From: Pseudarthrobacter sp. NIBRBAC000502770
GTDB lineage: Bacteria > Actinomycetota > Actinomycetes > Actinomycetales > Micrococcaceae
Length of the DNA stretch: 64,000 nucleotides
Assembly (NCBI RefSeq): GCF_006517815.1
Contig: NZ_CP041198.1
Coordinates: 1,488,001-1,552,000, forward strand
Direction: 5' to 3'
Below are positions 7,742 to 16,227 of the stretch, piece after piece. How positions within the stretch are numbered: the stretch's first letter is position 1; each line of letters begins with the position of its first letter. The notes under the pieces were generated by a model, which saw only the letters and a list, made by a program, of their open reading frames with translations, was not told the DNA's origin and made no database searches. The translations under genes were made by a program, and so were the position numbers.

Positions 7742-9745
7742 ATGGCCATCCACAGGAGGTCCGCCAGGTACGGCCGGTATGCCGGCGGTCCGGATCCGCT
7801 GGCCCCGCCCGTCGACCTGGCCGAGGCCCTGGACGCCGTCGCCGAAGACGTCATGGCAGGGTACTCGCCGCGGCACGCCCTGCAGGAGTTCCTGCGGCGC
7901 GGCGGACGCGACCGGGACGGCCTGGACGACCTTGCCCGGCGGGTGCAGCAGCGGCGGCGCGAGCTGCTGGGGCGCCACCGGCTGGACGGCACCCTGGACG
8001 AGGTGAAGAAACTCCTGGACACGGCCGTGCTGGAGGAACGCAAGCAGCTGGCGCGGGACGCCATGATGGACGACACGGACCGCGCCTTCCGCGAGATGCA
8101 GCTGGAGAACCTGCCGTCCTCCACGGCGGCGGCTGTCAATGACCTGGCATCCTACGACTGGCAGTCGAGCACAGCCAGGGAAGCTTACGACCGGATCAAG
8201 GACCTGCTGGGCCGCGAAATCCTGGACCAACGCTTCGCCGGCATGAAGCAAGCGCTGGAGAGCGCCACCGATGATGACCGGGCGGCCGTGAATGACATGC
8301 TCCGGGACCTCAACGAACTGCTGGCAAAACACCGTCGCGGGGAAGATACCCAGGCCGACTTCCAGGAGTTCATGGCCAAACACGGCCAGTTCTTTCCTGA
8401 GGACCCGCAGTCCGTGGAGGAACTGGTGGACGCCCTGGCCCAGCGCGCAGCCGCGGCCCAGCGCCTCCTGCAGTCGATGTCCCCGGAACAGCGCGATGAG
8501 TTGATGCGGCTGTCCGCCCAGGCCTTTGGGTCGCCCGGGCTGATGGCCCAGCTCAGCGAACTCGATGCCAGCCTCCAGGCCCTGCGTCCGGGGGAGGACT
8601 GGTCGGGATCGGAACGGTTCGAAGGGCAGGAGGGCCTGGGACTGGGCGACGGCACCGGTGTGCTGCAGGACATCGCCGAACTCGACGAACTGTCGGAGCA
8701 GCTGTCCCAGTCGTACAACGGTTCCACGCTCGATGACCTGGACCTCGACGCCCTGGCCCGGCAGCTGGGCGAGAACGCCGCGGTGAGCGCCCGTACCCTG
8801 GCGGAGATCGAACGGGCAATGCAGGAGGGCGGCTACCTTCGCCGTGGCGCCGACGGTGACCTCAGGCTGTCGCCACAAGCCATGCGGCGGTTGGGGAAGT
8901 CGCTGCTGCGCGACGCCGCCAAGCAACTCTCCGGCAGGCAGGGAAGCCGTGACACCAGGATGGCAGGTGCCGCCGGAGAACAGACAGGATCCAGCCGGCA
9001 GTGGGAGTTCGGGGACGCCGAACCGTGGGACGTCACCCGCACCATGACCAACGCCATCCGGCGCACCATGGCCGACGGCGGGGACCCGGCCCGTGGCCTG
9101 CGCCTCGCGGTGGGCGATATCGAAGTCTCGGAGACGGAGGCCAGGACCCAGGCCGCGGTTGCCCTGCTGGTGGACGTCTCCTTCTCCATGGCTGCAGAAG
9201 GGCGGTGGGTTCCCATGAAGCGGACCGCGCTGGCACTGCACCACCTGGTCTCCACCCGCTTCCGCGGTGACCGCCTCGAACTCATCACTTTCGGCCGCTA
9301 CGCCCAGTCCATGGACATCGGGGAACTCACGGCCCTGCCGGCCTTCCGCGAACAGGGAACCAACCTGCACCACGGCCTGCTCCTCGCCGGACGTTTCTTC
9401 CGCCGTCACCCATCCATGCAGCCGGTCCTGCTGGTGGTCACGGACGGCGAGCCAACGGCGCACCTCCTGCCGGACGGGGACTCCTGGTTCAACTGGCCTC
9501 CGGACGCAGAGACCATCCGCGCGACGGTTGCCGAGCTGGACCGCCTTGGCCGCGCCGGCGTCCAGGCCACCTTCTTCCGCCTGGGAAGCGACCCCGGCCT
9601 GGAGCGGTTTATCCAGCGGATGGCCCGGCGCCTGGAGGGCCGTGTTGTCGCCCCGGAGGTGGGCGACCTTGGTGCGGCGGTGGTGGGGGAGTACCTGCGT
9701 GCCCACGTCCGCAGCTTCTATGGCGACGCCGGATGGGAGCTTTGA
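7742..9745 (+). CDS. VWA-domain partner of the MoxR/ChlI ATPase
   Basis: A 667-residue protein. The long N-terminal two thirds are charged and helical, rich in Leu, Arg, Asp and Gln. A von Willebrand factor A domain occupies roughly residues 470-655. The metal-ion-dependent adhesion site is intact: DVSFS at 478-482, a Thr in the EQGTNLHHGL loop and the Asp of VVTDGEPTAH. This is the architecture of ChlD/CobT/BchD-like partners that act as substrate adaptors for the ATPase. The target is unknown; protein remodelling or metal insertion are the two precedents. ATG 7742 has a clear Shine-Dalgarno (AGGAGG at 7732-7737). Its 3' end overlaps the remnant of the convergent debranching-type pseudogene. 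Confidence 0.9.
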   Translation: MAIHRRSARYGRYAGGPDPLAPPVDLAEALDAVAEDVMAGYSPRHALQEFLRRGGRDRDGLDDLARRVQQRRRELLGRHRLDGTLDEVKKLLDTAVLEERKQLARDAMMDDTDRAFREMQLENLPSSTAAAVNDLASYDWQSSTAREAYDRIKDLLGREILDQRFAGMKQALESATDDDRAAVNDMLRDLNELLAKHRRGEDTQADFQEFMAKHGQFFPEDPQSVEELVDALAQRAAAAQRLLQSMSPEQRDELMRLSAQAFGSPGLMAQLSELDASLQALRPGEDWSGSERFEGQEGLGLGDGTGVLQDIAELDELSEQLSQSYNGSTLDDLDLDALARQLGENAAVSARTLAEIERAMQEGGYLRRGADGDLRLSPQAMRRLGKSLLRDAAKQLSGRQGSRDTRMAGAAGEQTGSSRQWEFGDAEPWDVTRTMTNAIRRTMADGGDPARGLRLAVGDIEVSETEARTQAAVALLVDVSFSMAAEGRWVPMKRTALALHHLVSTRFRGDRLELITFGRYAQSMDIGELTALPAFREQGTNLHHGLLLAGRFFRRHPSMQPVLLVVTDGEPTAHLLPDGDSWFNWPPDAETIRATVAELDRLGRAGVQATFFRLGSDPGLERFIQRMARRLEGRVVAPEVGDLGAAVVGEYLRAHVRSFYGDAGWEL

Positions 9746-11707
9746 TTTCTCCCATCGAGCCCGGCCTGCGAGATGAGTTCGGTCAGCCAGGGACGGTGTT
9801 CGCGGTGGAACGTCAGGCCCGCGGGCAAGCCCTGCACCGCGGCTTCGCTGCCAGTGATGTCGATAGTGATGCGGCCGCCGGCCAGGGGTGCGTTGGTGAT
9901 GTGCAGGTTCCCGTAGGACTAGGGCAGGGCCGGATCCATCCAGAAACCGCCTCGGGAGACGTGGGCGTCATACCGCATCAGGCAGGTGATCAGCATGATC
10001 GGCGTGGTGGCCGCCCAGGCCTGCGGGGAGCATGCCGTGGGGTAGGGCACCGGCTGGGCAACCTGCTCCCGGCTGAAGCCGCAGAACAGCTCCGGAAGCC
10101 GGCCGCCGGAAAAGTCAGCGGCTTCAAGCAGTGCGGTGGCGATGCGCTGGGCCTCATCGACGAATCCGTACCGCATGAGTCCCGCCGCGATGATGGCGTT
10201 GTCGTGCGGCCATACGGAACCGTTGTGGTAGCTGGCCGGGTTGTAGGCGCCCATATTGGAGGCAAGGGTCCGGACACCCCAGCCGCTGAACATTTCCGGA
10301 GACATCAGCCGTTCAGCCACAAGCGGCACCTTGTCGTCGTCAACGATGCCACGCCACAGGCACTGCCCCATATTTGATGCGCAGGCATCAACCGGCCGTT
10401 TGCGGCCGTCCAGGGCAACTGCAAAGTAGCCGCGGTCCGGCAGCCAGAATTCCTCGTTGAACCGTTCCTTCAACCGTGCCGCCTCGGCGGTGAGCCGGGC
10501 TGCCAGGGGTGCATCCCCGGCATCAAATGCCATCCATGCCCGGGACAGGAGCGCTGAGTAGACGAGCGCCTGCACCTCGCACAGCGCGATGGGCGGTTCG
10601 GCGATGGTTCCGTCCGCAAAATTGATCCCGTCCCAGGAGTCCTTCCATCCCTGGTTGATGAGGGGCTGGTCGTTGAGGCGCTGGTACTCAACGAACCCAT
10701 CGCCGTCTTTGTCGCCGTAGTTCCTGACCCAGTCCAGGGCGCGGTCGGCGTTGGGAAGGAGAGCGGCAATGGTGTCCTTGCCGGTCCGCCAGCGTCTGCA
10801 GGGTGCCCAAGGCCAGGGACGGGTCCACGGGAAGGGCCATTTCCGAAGCCCACAGCGAGTCACGACCGAACAGGGTCATGAACCAGGGGGCGCCGGCTGC
10901 CACCACGATCCGTTCCGGATGCTCGGGGTCTTCGATCCGGAGAGCGCCGAGATCGTCATAACTGCGCCGCAGCGTCCGTTCAATGGAACGGTTCGTCATC
11001 TGCAGTCTGGGGATTTTGGCAACCCATTCCTGGTGCCGCCGGTCACTCGGGGAGAGCCCGTGCCCGGCCGGGCGCCAAACGTTGTCCTGTCCTGCGGGTG
11101 CCACGCTCAGCCTCGTGGACCACTGGCCGTAGCCGGGAATCACGGCATGGTATGCCAACGCGCCGGCGGAGGCGACGGCGCCACGGCCCCTGACCAGGAC
11201 GGCCTTCCGCAGGTCCTGCCAGGCCGCACTGATGATCAGCGAATCGCCGTCGGCTCCGCGGGTGACGTCCCAGCGCCGCTGGACCCTTGCTTCCTTCACC
11301 TCGAACAGGTCGGCAAAGTCCGAATCGACGCCGACGGAAACGTTGCAGGCGACGGGAAGGCCCGAGTAGTTGCGGATGGTGATTTCCTCGACCACTCCGG
11401 CTGCCACTTCACGCAGGCGCTCCACGATCAAAGGGCTGTCCGCGTACCCGTCGGCCCGGGGAACGCGGCCGATGAACAGTGCCCGGTAGGGTTCCTTCGT
11501 TTCCGCCGTCAGTGGTTCGAGCGGCGAGCCGTTCACAGTCATACTCCATCCGGACAGGATGCGGGTGTCCTCATGGAATACGCCGTGGGGCAGGTCCGGG
11601 TGGATGTCCCCGTTGGCGGCGGAGATGCAAAAACATGAGCCTTCCACCAAGGTGACGGTTCCCGCGCCCACCGGCCCCGCCGCTGTGTCTGAATTCCACC
11701 CGGCCAT
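9718..11707 (-). pseudogene. Glycogen-debranching-type amylo-alpha-1,6-glucosidase, broken
   Basis: The first 310 codons from ATG 11707 (AAAGGAG upstream) give the N-terminal domain of the debranching family (LVEGSCFCIS, GVFHEDTRILSGW, then PWFMTLFGRDSLWASEMAL). Near 10775-10790 the frame changes: LGTLQTLADRQG is followed directly, in another frame, by KDTIAALLPNADRALDWV. Homologues have roughly 50-60 residues between these blocks (a GRILHEVR ... YYGSVDATPLF region), so this is a deletion with a frameshift. A second lesion is an in-frame TAG at 9919-9921. After it the same frame continues with SYGNLHITNAPLAGGR and further family-like C-terminal sequence, open to 9718. A working enzyme would be about 700 residues. 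Two independent lesions argue for real decay, although an assembly error at the deletion is possible. Confidence 0.87.
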
Positions 11708-11861
11708 GTCCGCTCCTTTGACGGCTGCGATGCCTCCGGCGGGATAGACGCTACGCCTGTGGAAGGGCTGATGAAAGGGGAGGCGGCACCCTTGTACGTC
11801 CCGTCCGGTCGGGCATAACATGGCCGGCACATCGATGCCGATCAGTCCTGAGGAGGCAGCC

Positions 11862-12497
11862 ATGGGCGCCGCACCAGCTGAAATGTCACCAGCGACACTG
11901 ATGGTGGACCTGATCATCTCCCTGGACGGGTATGCCTCCGCCGAGGGGTGGCCCGGGTGGTGGGGACTGGAAGGGCCGGAATACCTGGCGTGGCTCGGCC
12001 AGGAGTCGGCAAAGGAGTACACCTTCCTCCTGGGGGCGAACACTTACCGGCTGATGTACGGAATGTCTGCGCAGGCCGCGGCAGACCGGTCCGGTTTCTC
12101 CGAGGAGGAGGGCGCCAGTCTCACCGGGCTGTCCGCCGTGCCGAAATTCGTTTTCTCCTCCTCGTTGCACGCGCCGCTGGACTGGCCGAACTCGACCTTG
12201 GTCACCGGGGACGCGGTTGAGGCGGTCCGCGAACTGAAGCGCACGCAAAAAGGGCCGCTGAGTACCCTGGGAAGCATCAGCCTGGCCCGGTCGTTGCTGG
12301 CGGCCGGTCTCGTGGACAGGTTCCGGCTGGTGATCTTCCCTGTGATCACCGGGGCCACCGGCCGGGAGCGGATCTACGATGGCTACCCTGATGTCCGGCT
12401 GGAGATGGTGCAGAGCAGGACGTTCGACGGCAGGCTCCAGCTTCTCGAGTACGTACCCACGGTGCTCACCGGGCCGCCGGGCACCCGGAAACAGTGA
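11862..12497 (+). CDS. RibD_C/dihydrofolate-reductase family protein
   Basis: A 211-residue NADPH-binding reductase-type protein of the DHFR superfamily, similar to the C-terminal reductase domain of RibD. Landmarks are VDLIISLDGYASAEG near the start, FLLGANTYRLM (active-site helix) and LSTLGSISLARSLLAAGLVDRFRLVIFPVITG, the usual GS.xL cofactor loop and beta strand. ATG 11862 is chosen over 11820 because GAGGAGG lies five bases before it. Many stand-alone members have no known substrate. It immediately precedes the GTP cyclohydrolase II fusion, but a separate promoter-like AT-rich region separates the two. Its 5' end is divergent from the debranching-type pseudogene. Confidence 0.85.
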   Translation: MGAAPAEMSPATLMVDLIISLDGYASAEGWPGWWGLEGPEYLAWLGQESAKEYTFLLGANTYRLMYGMSAQAAADRSGFSEEEGASLTGLSAVPKFVFSSSLHAPLDWPNSTLVTGDAVEAVRELKRTQKGPLSTLGSISLARSLLAAGLVDRFRLVIFPVITGATGRERIYDGYPDVRLEMVQSRTFDGRLQLLEYVPTVLTGPPGTRKQ

Positions 12498-12507
12498 TGC
12501 GAAGAAA

Positions 12508-12560
12508 ATACTTGAAGGTTGAAGTACTTTGGGTTACCTTTAAGTTTAAGTTTCAAGTAT
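12508..12560 (+). promoter_or_regulatory. AT-rich promoter with inverted-repeat operators before the GCH II fusion
   Basis: The sequence shows ATACTTGAA (12508-12516) and its exact inverted copy TTCAAGTAT (12552-12560). An inner palindrome, TACTT-N8-AAGTA, lies at 12509-12526. A plausible -35 TTGAAG (12519-12524) and -10 TAAGTT (12541-12546) with a 16-base spacer lie between them. The base composition is strikingly AT-rich for this genome. TACT-N8-AGTA-like sites are reported for HxlR/DUF24 regulators such as YodB; the identity of the regulator here is inference. Confidence 0.55.
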
Positions 12561-12587
12561 CCACTGCCCGCGATCCCGGAGGCTCTT

Positions 12588-14465
12588 TTGACCGTCGCCA
12601 CCCATGCAGCCCCGCCGCCGGGTTCCCTCCCCTTGGCTACAGTCCGCACCAGCGTCACCGTGCCGCTGCGATTTCCTGACGGCTATGGCACGACGGCGGA
12701 GGTCCTCACCTTTCACGGCCTGGCGGACGGCAGGGAACACCTGCTGCTCGCCCTTGGACCCTGGGAACAGTCGCTGCTGGGACAGGGCTCCGGGGCCGGC
12801 GGCGCCGGCAGCGGGGCCCCGCTGGTCCGGCTGCACAGCGAGTGCATGACGGGTGACGTCTTCGGCAGCGAACGTTGCGACTGCGGACCACAGCTCCGGG
12901 AAGCCGTCGAAAGCATTGCCGCCACCGGGGGTTTCCTTCTCTACCTCCGGCAGGAAGGCAGGGGCATCGGCCTGTATTCCAAACTTGATGCCTATGCGCT
13001 GCAGGACCGGGGCCTTGATACCTATGACGCGAACCTCGCCCTGGGGCATGGTGAGGACGAGCGCGATTACACGGCGGCAGCCCAAATGCTCAACACCCTT
13101 GGCGCCACCACGGTTCGGCTGCTCAGCAACAACCCGGACAAGGCCAACCAGCTGGTTGCACTGGGAATTAATGTCCAGCAGCAGGTTCGCACCGGCGTCC
13201 ACCTTACGGAGGCCAACTCCCGCTACCTTGCCGCCAAGCGCGACCGCACCGGCCATACGCTGGAACTTGGCCGCGCCGTTGACCATTCCGTGCAGCCCGC
13301 TGCCGGGACCGTGGCGGGCCTGCCGGACATGCCGGCCCGGGTCGCCGCGCTGGTTCCGGGGCTGCGCGCCAGGGCGGAAGAGGCCGAGAGGCTACGCCGG
13401 CTGCCGGAGTTGACAGTACAGGAGCTGCAGGAGGCCGGCGTCTTCCGCATCCTGGCGCCCGCCGCTGTGGGCGGGTATGGGCTGGGTGCGCGCACCTATG
13501 CTGAAGTTGTCCGGGTCCTTGCCAGGGGATGCGCCTCCACCGCCTGGACTGCCGGCCACCTTGCCGAACACGCCTGGATGCTGGCCCGTTGGCCCCGCGC
13601 GGTGCAGGAGGAGGTCTTTGCGGGCGGCCAGGTACCCCTTGCCGCCGCGACGAGCGCCCCCGTGGGAATGGCGCGGAAGGTACCGGGCGGCTACGCCATT
13701 TCGGGCCACTGGAGTTTCGCTTCGGGTGTGATGCACTCGCGGTGGGCCCTGCTGGCCGTGCAGCTCAACGGTGCGCGGCTGCAGGCGCTGGTTCCTGTAG
13801 CCGACCTTGAACTGCTCGACGCCTGGCACACCGACGGGCTGCGGGGAACCGGCAGCAATGACCTCCATGCCGACGGACTCTTTGTTCCGGACCATCGCGT
13901 GGTGGAATGGGCACTGCTCAGCAGCCCGGAGAACCCCGGCAGCCTGATCCACCAGGACGCGCTCATCCACGCACCCATGGCCATGCTCCTGAATCTCGTG
14001 GCGCCCGCCGCGGCCCTGGGATCCGCCGAGTACGCCATGGAACTTTTCCGGGAGCAGCTCCTGGTGCCAAGGCAAAAGAACGGCATCGAAACGCGGCAGG
14101 CGGATTCAACCCTCGCCCAGGCGCGCTACGCCCGGGCGGCCGGGGCCTTGGCTGCGGCACAACTGCAGTGGCAGGCGGCCCTGTCCGTACTGCCCCCGGA
14201 GGGGCAGGCTGCTCCCGCATTGGCTGAGGATCAGCACGCCTCGTTCCGGCTCTCCCTCGCCCTCAGCGCCGAGGCCTCGCAGGAGGCGGTCCGGCTGGCG
14301 GTGGGCGGCTCAGGCGGCAGCGTGCACCGGCTCACACACCCGCTCCAGCGCATCCAGCGGGACATCGGCGTGCTCCTGAACCACCCAACCCTGGGCATCG
14401 ACGCCATCCTGGAGCAGTCGGGACGGGGCCTGCTGGGGCTGGGATTCAGCACGCAGTCCTTCTAG
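12588..14465 (+). CDS. GTP cyclohydrolase II fused to an HsaA-type flavin monooxygenase
   Basis: A 625-residue fusion. Residues about 15-235 are GTP cyclohydrolase II (RibA). The zinc cysteines are intact (C86, C97, C99 in SECMTGD...RCDCG), as is RQEGRGIGL, and Y136 and R159 correspond to the E. coli catalytic Tyr105 and Arg128. There is no dihydroxybutanone-phosphate synthase domain. Residues about 248-625 have the acyl-CoA-dehydrogenase-like fold of two-component (group D) flavin monooxygenases of the HsaA/HpaH type: ERLRRLPELTVQELQEAGVF, GHWSFASGVMHSRWALLA, DGLRGTGSNDLHADGLFVP and HPLQRIQRDIG. Such oxygenases need reduced flavin from a separate reductase, and a flavin reductase is two genes downstream. 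TTG 12588 is preferred because GGAGG lies five bases before it; TTG 12519 would place the start inside the operator region. The combined function is unknown. Confidence 0.88.
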   Translation: MTVATHAAPPPGSLPLATVRTSVTVPLRFPDGYGTTAEVLTFHGLADGREHLLLALGPWEQSLLGQGSGAGGAGSGAPLVRLHSECMTGDVFGSERCDCGPQLREAVESIAATGGFLLYLRQEGRGIGLYSKLDAYALQDRGLDTYDANLALGHGEDERDYTAAAQMLNTLGATTVRLLSNNPDKANQLVALGINVQQQVRTGVHLTEANSRYLAAKRDRTGHTLELGRAVDHSVQPAAGTVAGLPDMPARVAALVPGLRARAEEAERLRRLPELTVQELQEAGVFRILAPAAVGGYGLGARTYAEVVRVLARGCASTAWTAGHLAEHAWMLARWPRAVQEEVFAGGQVPLAAATSAPVGMARKVPGGYAISGHWSFASGVMHSRWALLAVQLNGARLQALVPVADLELLDAWHTDGLRGTGSNDLHADGLFVPDHRVVEWALLSSPENPGSLIHQDALIHAPMAMLLNLVAPAAALGSAEYAMELFREQLLVPRQKNGIETRQADSTLAQARYARAAGALAAAQLQWQAALSVLPPEGQAAPALAEDQHASFRLSLALSAEASQEAVRLAVGGSGGSVHRLTHPLQRIQRDIGVLLNHPTLGIDAILEQSGRGLLGLGFSTQSF

Positions 14466-14525
14466 GCGCCACGGCCGGAGTCACGGCTCCTGCGCAGCGG
14501 ACCAATTCCGTGTGAGGATCGAGTT

Positions 14526-15464
14526 ATGCCCCAGCGCCTCATGCTGCTCGACACTGCCTCCCTGTACTTCCGCGCCTTCTACGGGCTGCCGGACACCATC
14601 CGCCGCCCTGACGGGACGCCGGTCAATGCGGTCCGCGGGTTGCTGGACATGATCGCCCGCCTCAGCACGGACTACCAGGCCTCCCACCTTGTGGCCTGTT
14701 GGGATGACGACTGGCGGCCGCAATGGCGGGTGGACCTGGTCCCCACCTACAAGGCGCACCGGGTGGCCCGGGCCGTACCCGGCGGCACGGACGTCGAAGT
14801 GGTGCCTGAGGGCCTGGAAGCGCAGCTGCCCATGATCCGCCGGGCGCTGGAGCTGGCGGGCATCGCCATTGTGGGCGCGGCCGGGCACGAGGCCGACGAC
14901 GTCGTGGGCACCTACGCCAGCCACGCCAGCCTGCCGGTGGACGTGGTCACGGGAGACCGTGACCTCTTCCAGGTGTGCGACGACGCCCGCGGGGTGCGGG
15001 TGATATACACCGCCCGCGGCATGAAGAACCTCGAGGTCATCGTGGAAGAGACCATAGTGGCCAAGTACAAAGTCCTTCCGCAGCAGTACGCGGACTATGC
15101 CACGCTGCGCGGCGATGCCTCCGACGGCTTGCCCGGCGTGGCCGGGATCGGGGAGAAGACGGCCGCGTCGCTGCTGCTCAAGTACGGCACCCTGGAACGG
15201 CTGCTGGAGGCGGCGGAAGCGGACGACGGCGGGGTGTCCGGTCCCGTCCGGGCCAAGCTTTCCGCCGCTGCGGCGTACCTCCAAGCAGCCCCCGCCGTCG
15301 TCCGCCTGGTGCGGGACCTCAAGCTGCCCACCCTTGAACAGGCAGGCGCGCTGCTGCAGCCGGTGACCGGTGGCCGGCGCTCCGAACTCGAGCAACTGGC
15401 CATCGACTGGAATCTGGGCGGCTCGGTCCGCCGGCTCCTCGCCGCGCTGGACCAGCGGGCGTAG
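14526..15464 (+). CDS. Stand-alone 5'-3' exonuclease (PolA N-domain/FEN type)
   Basis: A 312-residue structure-specific nuclease equivalent to the N-terminal domain of DNA polymerase I. The metal-binding acidic residues are present: LLDTASLYFRAFYG at the N-terminus, GHEADDVVGTYA, DVVTGDRDLFQV, then the helix-hairpin-helix region RGDASDGLPGVAGIGEKTAASLL. Such free-standing copies accompany a full PolA in many actinobacteria, as here (polA at 30237), and probably help remove RNA primers or flaps. It starts 60 bases after the monooxygenase fusion. GAGGAT ends six bases before ATG 14526, a weak leaderless -10, so it may have its own promoter. Confidence 0.92.
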   Translation: MPQRLMLLDTASLYFRAFYGLPDTIRRPDGTPVNAVRGLLDMIARLSTDYQASHLVACWDDDWRPQWRVDLVPTYKAHRVARAVPGGTDVEVVPEGLEAQLPMIRRALELAGIAIVGAAGHEADDVVGTYASHASLPVDVVTGDRDLFQVCDDARGVRVIYTARGMKNLEVIVEETIVAKYKVLPQQYADYATLRGDASDGLPGVAGIGEKTAASLLLKYGTLERLLEAAEADDGGVSGPVRAKLSAAAAYLQAAPAVVRLVRDLKLPTLEQAGALLQPVTGGRRSELEQLAIDWNLGGSVRRLLAALDQRA

Positions 15465-15607
15465 TCCGCGGCCGGCGGGATGCCGATGACGCCGGATGTC
15501 CGGGCGTGACCTTTCGTTGCGGTCCGGGTCGGCGTGTTTCGGAGGGCTTGGGTGGCCCGGTTTGGTGATGGTTTGGTGGGGTAACGATCCAGACGAGAGG
15601 GCCCTCC

Positions 15608-16123
15608 ATGACAGTCACATCAGATCTTGCTCCCCGCCGGCTTCGGGATATTTTCGGAACATTCGCCAGCGGCCTGACCGTAGTCACCGGTTCCACCCCT
15701 GACGGGCCGGCCGGCTTCACCTGCCAGTCCTTTGCGGCACTGTCGCTGGACCCTCCGCTCGTAACGTTCAGCCCGTCCCGCACGTCAACCACCTGGCCCG
15801 TGCTGCGGAAGGCCGGTTCATTCACCATCAACATCCTCCCCGCGGAACACCGGCACCTCGCCGGTCAGTTCGCCCGCTCCGGGGCGGACAAATTTGCCGG
15901 CGTGGAACACGCACCCTCTCCGCTGGGCAATCCGGTGCTGGACAATGCGCTCGCCTGGATCGACTGCGACCTGCACGCAGAGTATGACGGTGGCGACCAC
16001 ACCATCGTGGTGGCGGCCGTGCGGCACCTCCATGCCCGACAGGACGCCGAACCATTGCTCTTCTTCAGGGGCGCCTATGCAGGTCTTGAGCCGTTGGGCC
16101 ACCTGCTCGAAGCCGCCCGCTGA
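15608..16123 (+). CDS. Flavin reductase family protein (HpaC/HsaB-like)
   Basis: A 171-residue FMN/FAD-binding split-barrel protein of the NAD(P)H:flavin oxidoreductase family. The N-terminal RDIFGTFASGLTVVTG, the flavin phosphate-binding GFTCQSFAALSLDPPLVTF and SFTINILP are typical. The residues before the C-terminus (LLFFRGAYAGL) match the usual end of the family, LVFHRGRYG. These enzymes supply free reduced flavin to group D monooxygenases. The obvious local partner is the oxygenase half of the fusion at 12588. GAGAGGG precedes the ATG with suitable spacing, and TAACGAT about 20 bases upstream could be a -10. Confidence 0.9.
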   Translation: MTVTSDLAPRRLRDIFGTFASGLTVVTGSTPDGPAGFTCQSFAALSLDPPLVTFSPSRTSTTWPVLRKAGSFTINILPAEHRHLAGQFARSGADKFAGVEHAPSPLGNPVLDNALAWIDCDLHAEYDGGDHTIVVAAVRHLHARQDAEPLLFFRGAYAGLEPLGHLLEAAR

Positions 16124-16167
16124 CGCGGGTTCCGCAAAACCGCACCCTTGCGCCGCGCCCACGTGGT

Positions 16168-16201
16168 AGTAAGCTTACTGAGCAATACTAGTAAGCTTGC
16201 T
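16168..16201 (+). promoter_or_regulatory. Tandem palindromic operators AGTAAGCTTACT / AGTAAGCTTGCT
   Basis: A perfect 12-base palindrome at 16168-16179 is followed by a one-mismatch copy at 16190-16201. The centres are 22 bases apart, two helical turns. TAGTAAGCTT-R-CTGA is conserved around both. They overlap the expected promoter of the membrane-protein gene that follows, with TACTAG at 16187-16192 as a possible -10. This is typical of cooperative binding by a TetR- or MarR-like dimer; the regulator is not in the window. Confidence 0.6.
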
Positions 16202-16227
16202 GATTAAAGTGGATGGGAGCAGGAGCC

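Noticed and set aside
7724..9706. 660-codon open frame antisense to the VWA gene
   Set aside because: No recognisable domains; the sense strand encodes a clear MIDAS-containing protein with a Shine-Dalgarno.
12519..12587. Upstream TTG start for the GCH II fusion
   Set aside because: It would place the start inside the inverted-repeat promoter and lacks a Shine-Dalgarno; TTG 12588 has GGAGG at the right distance.
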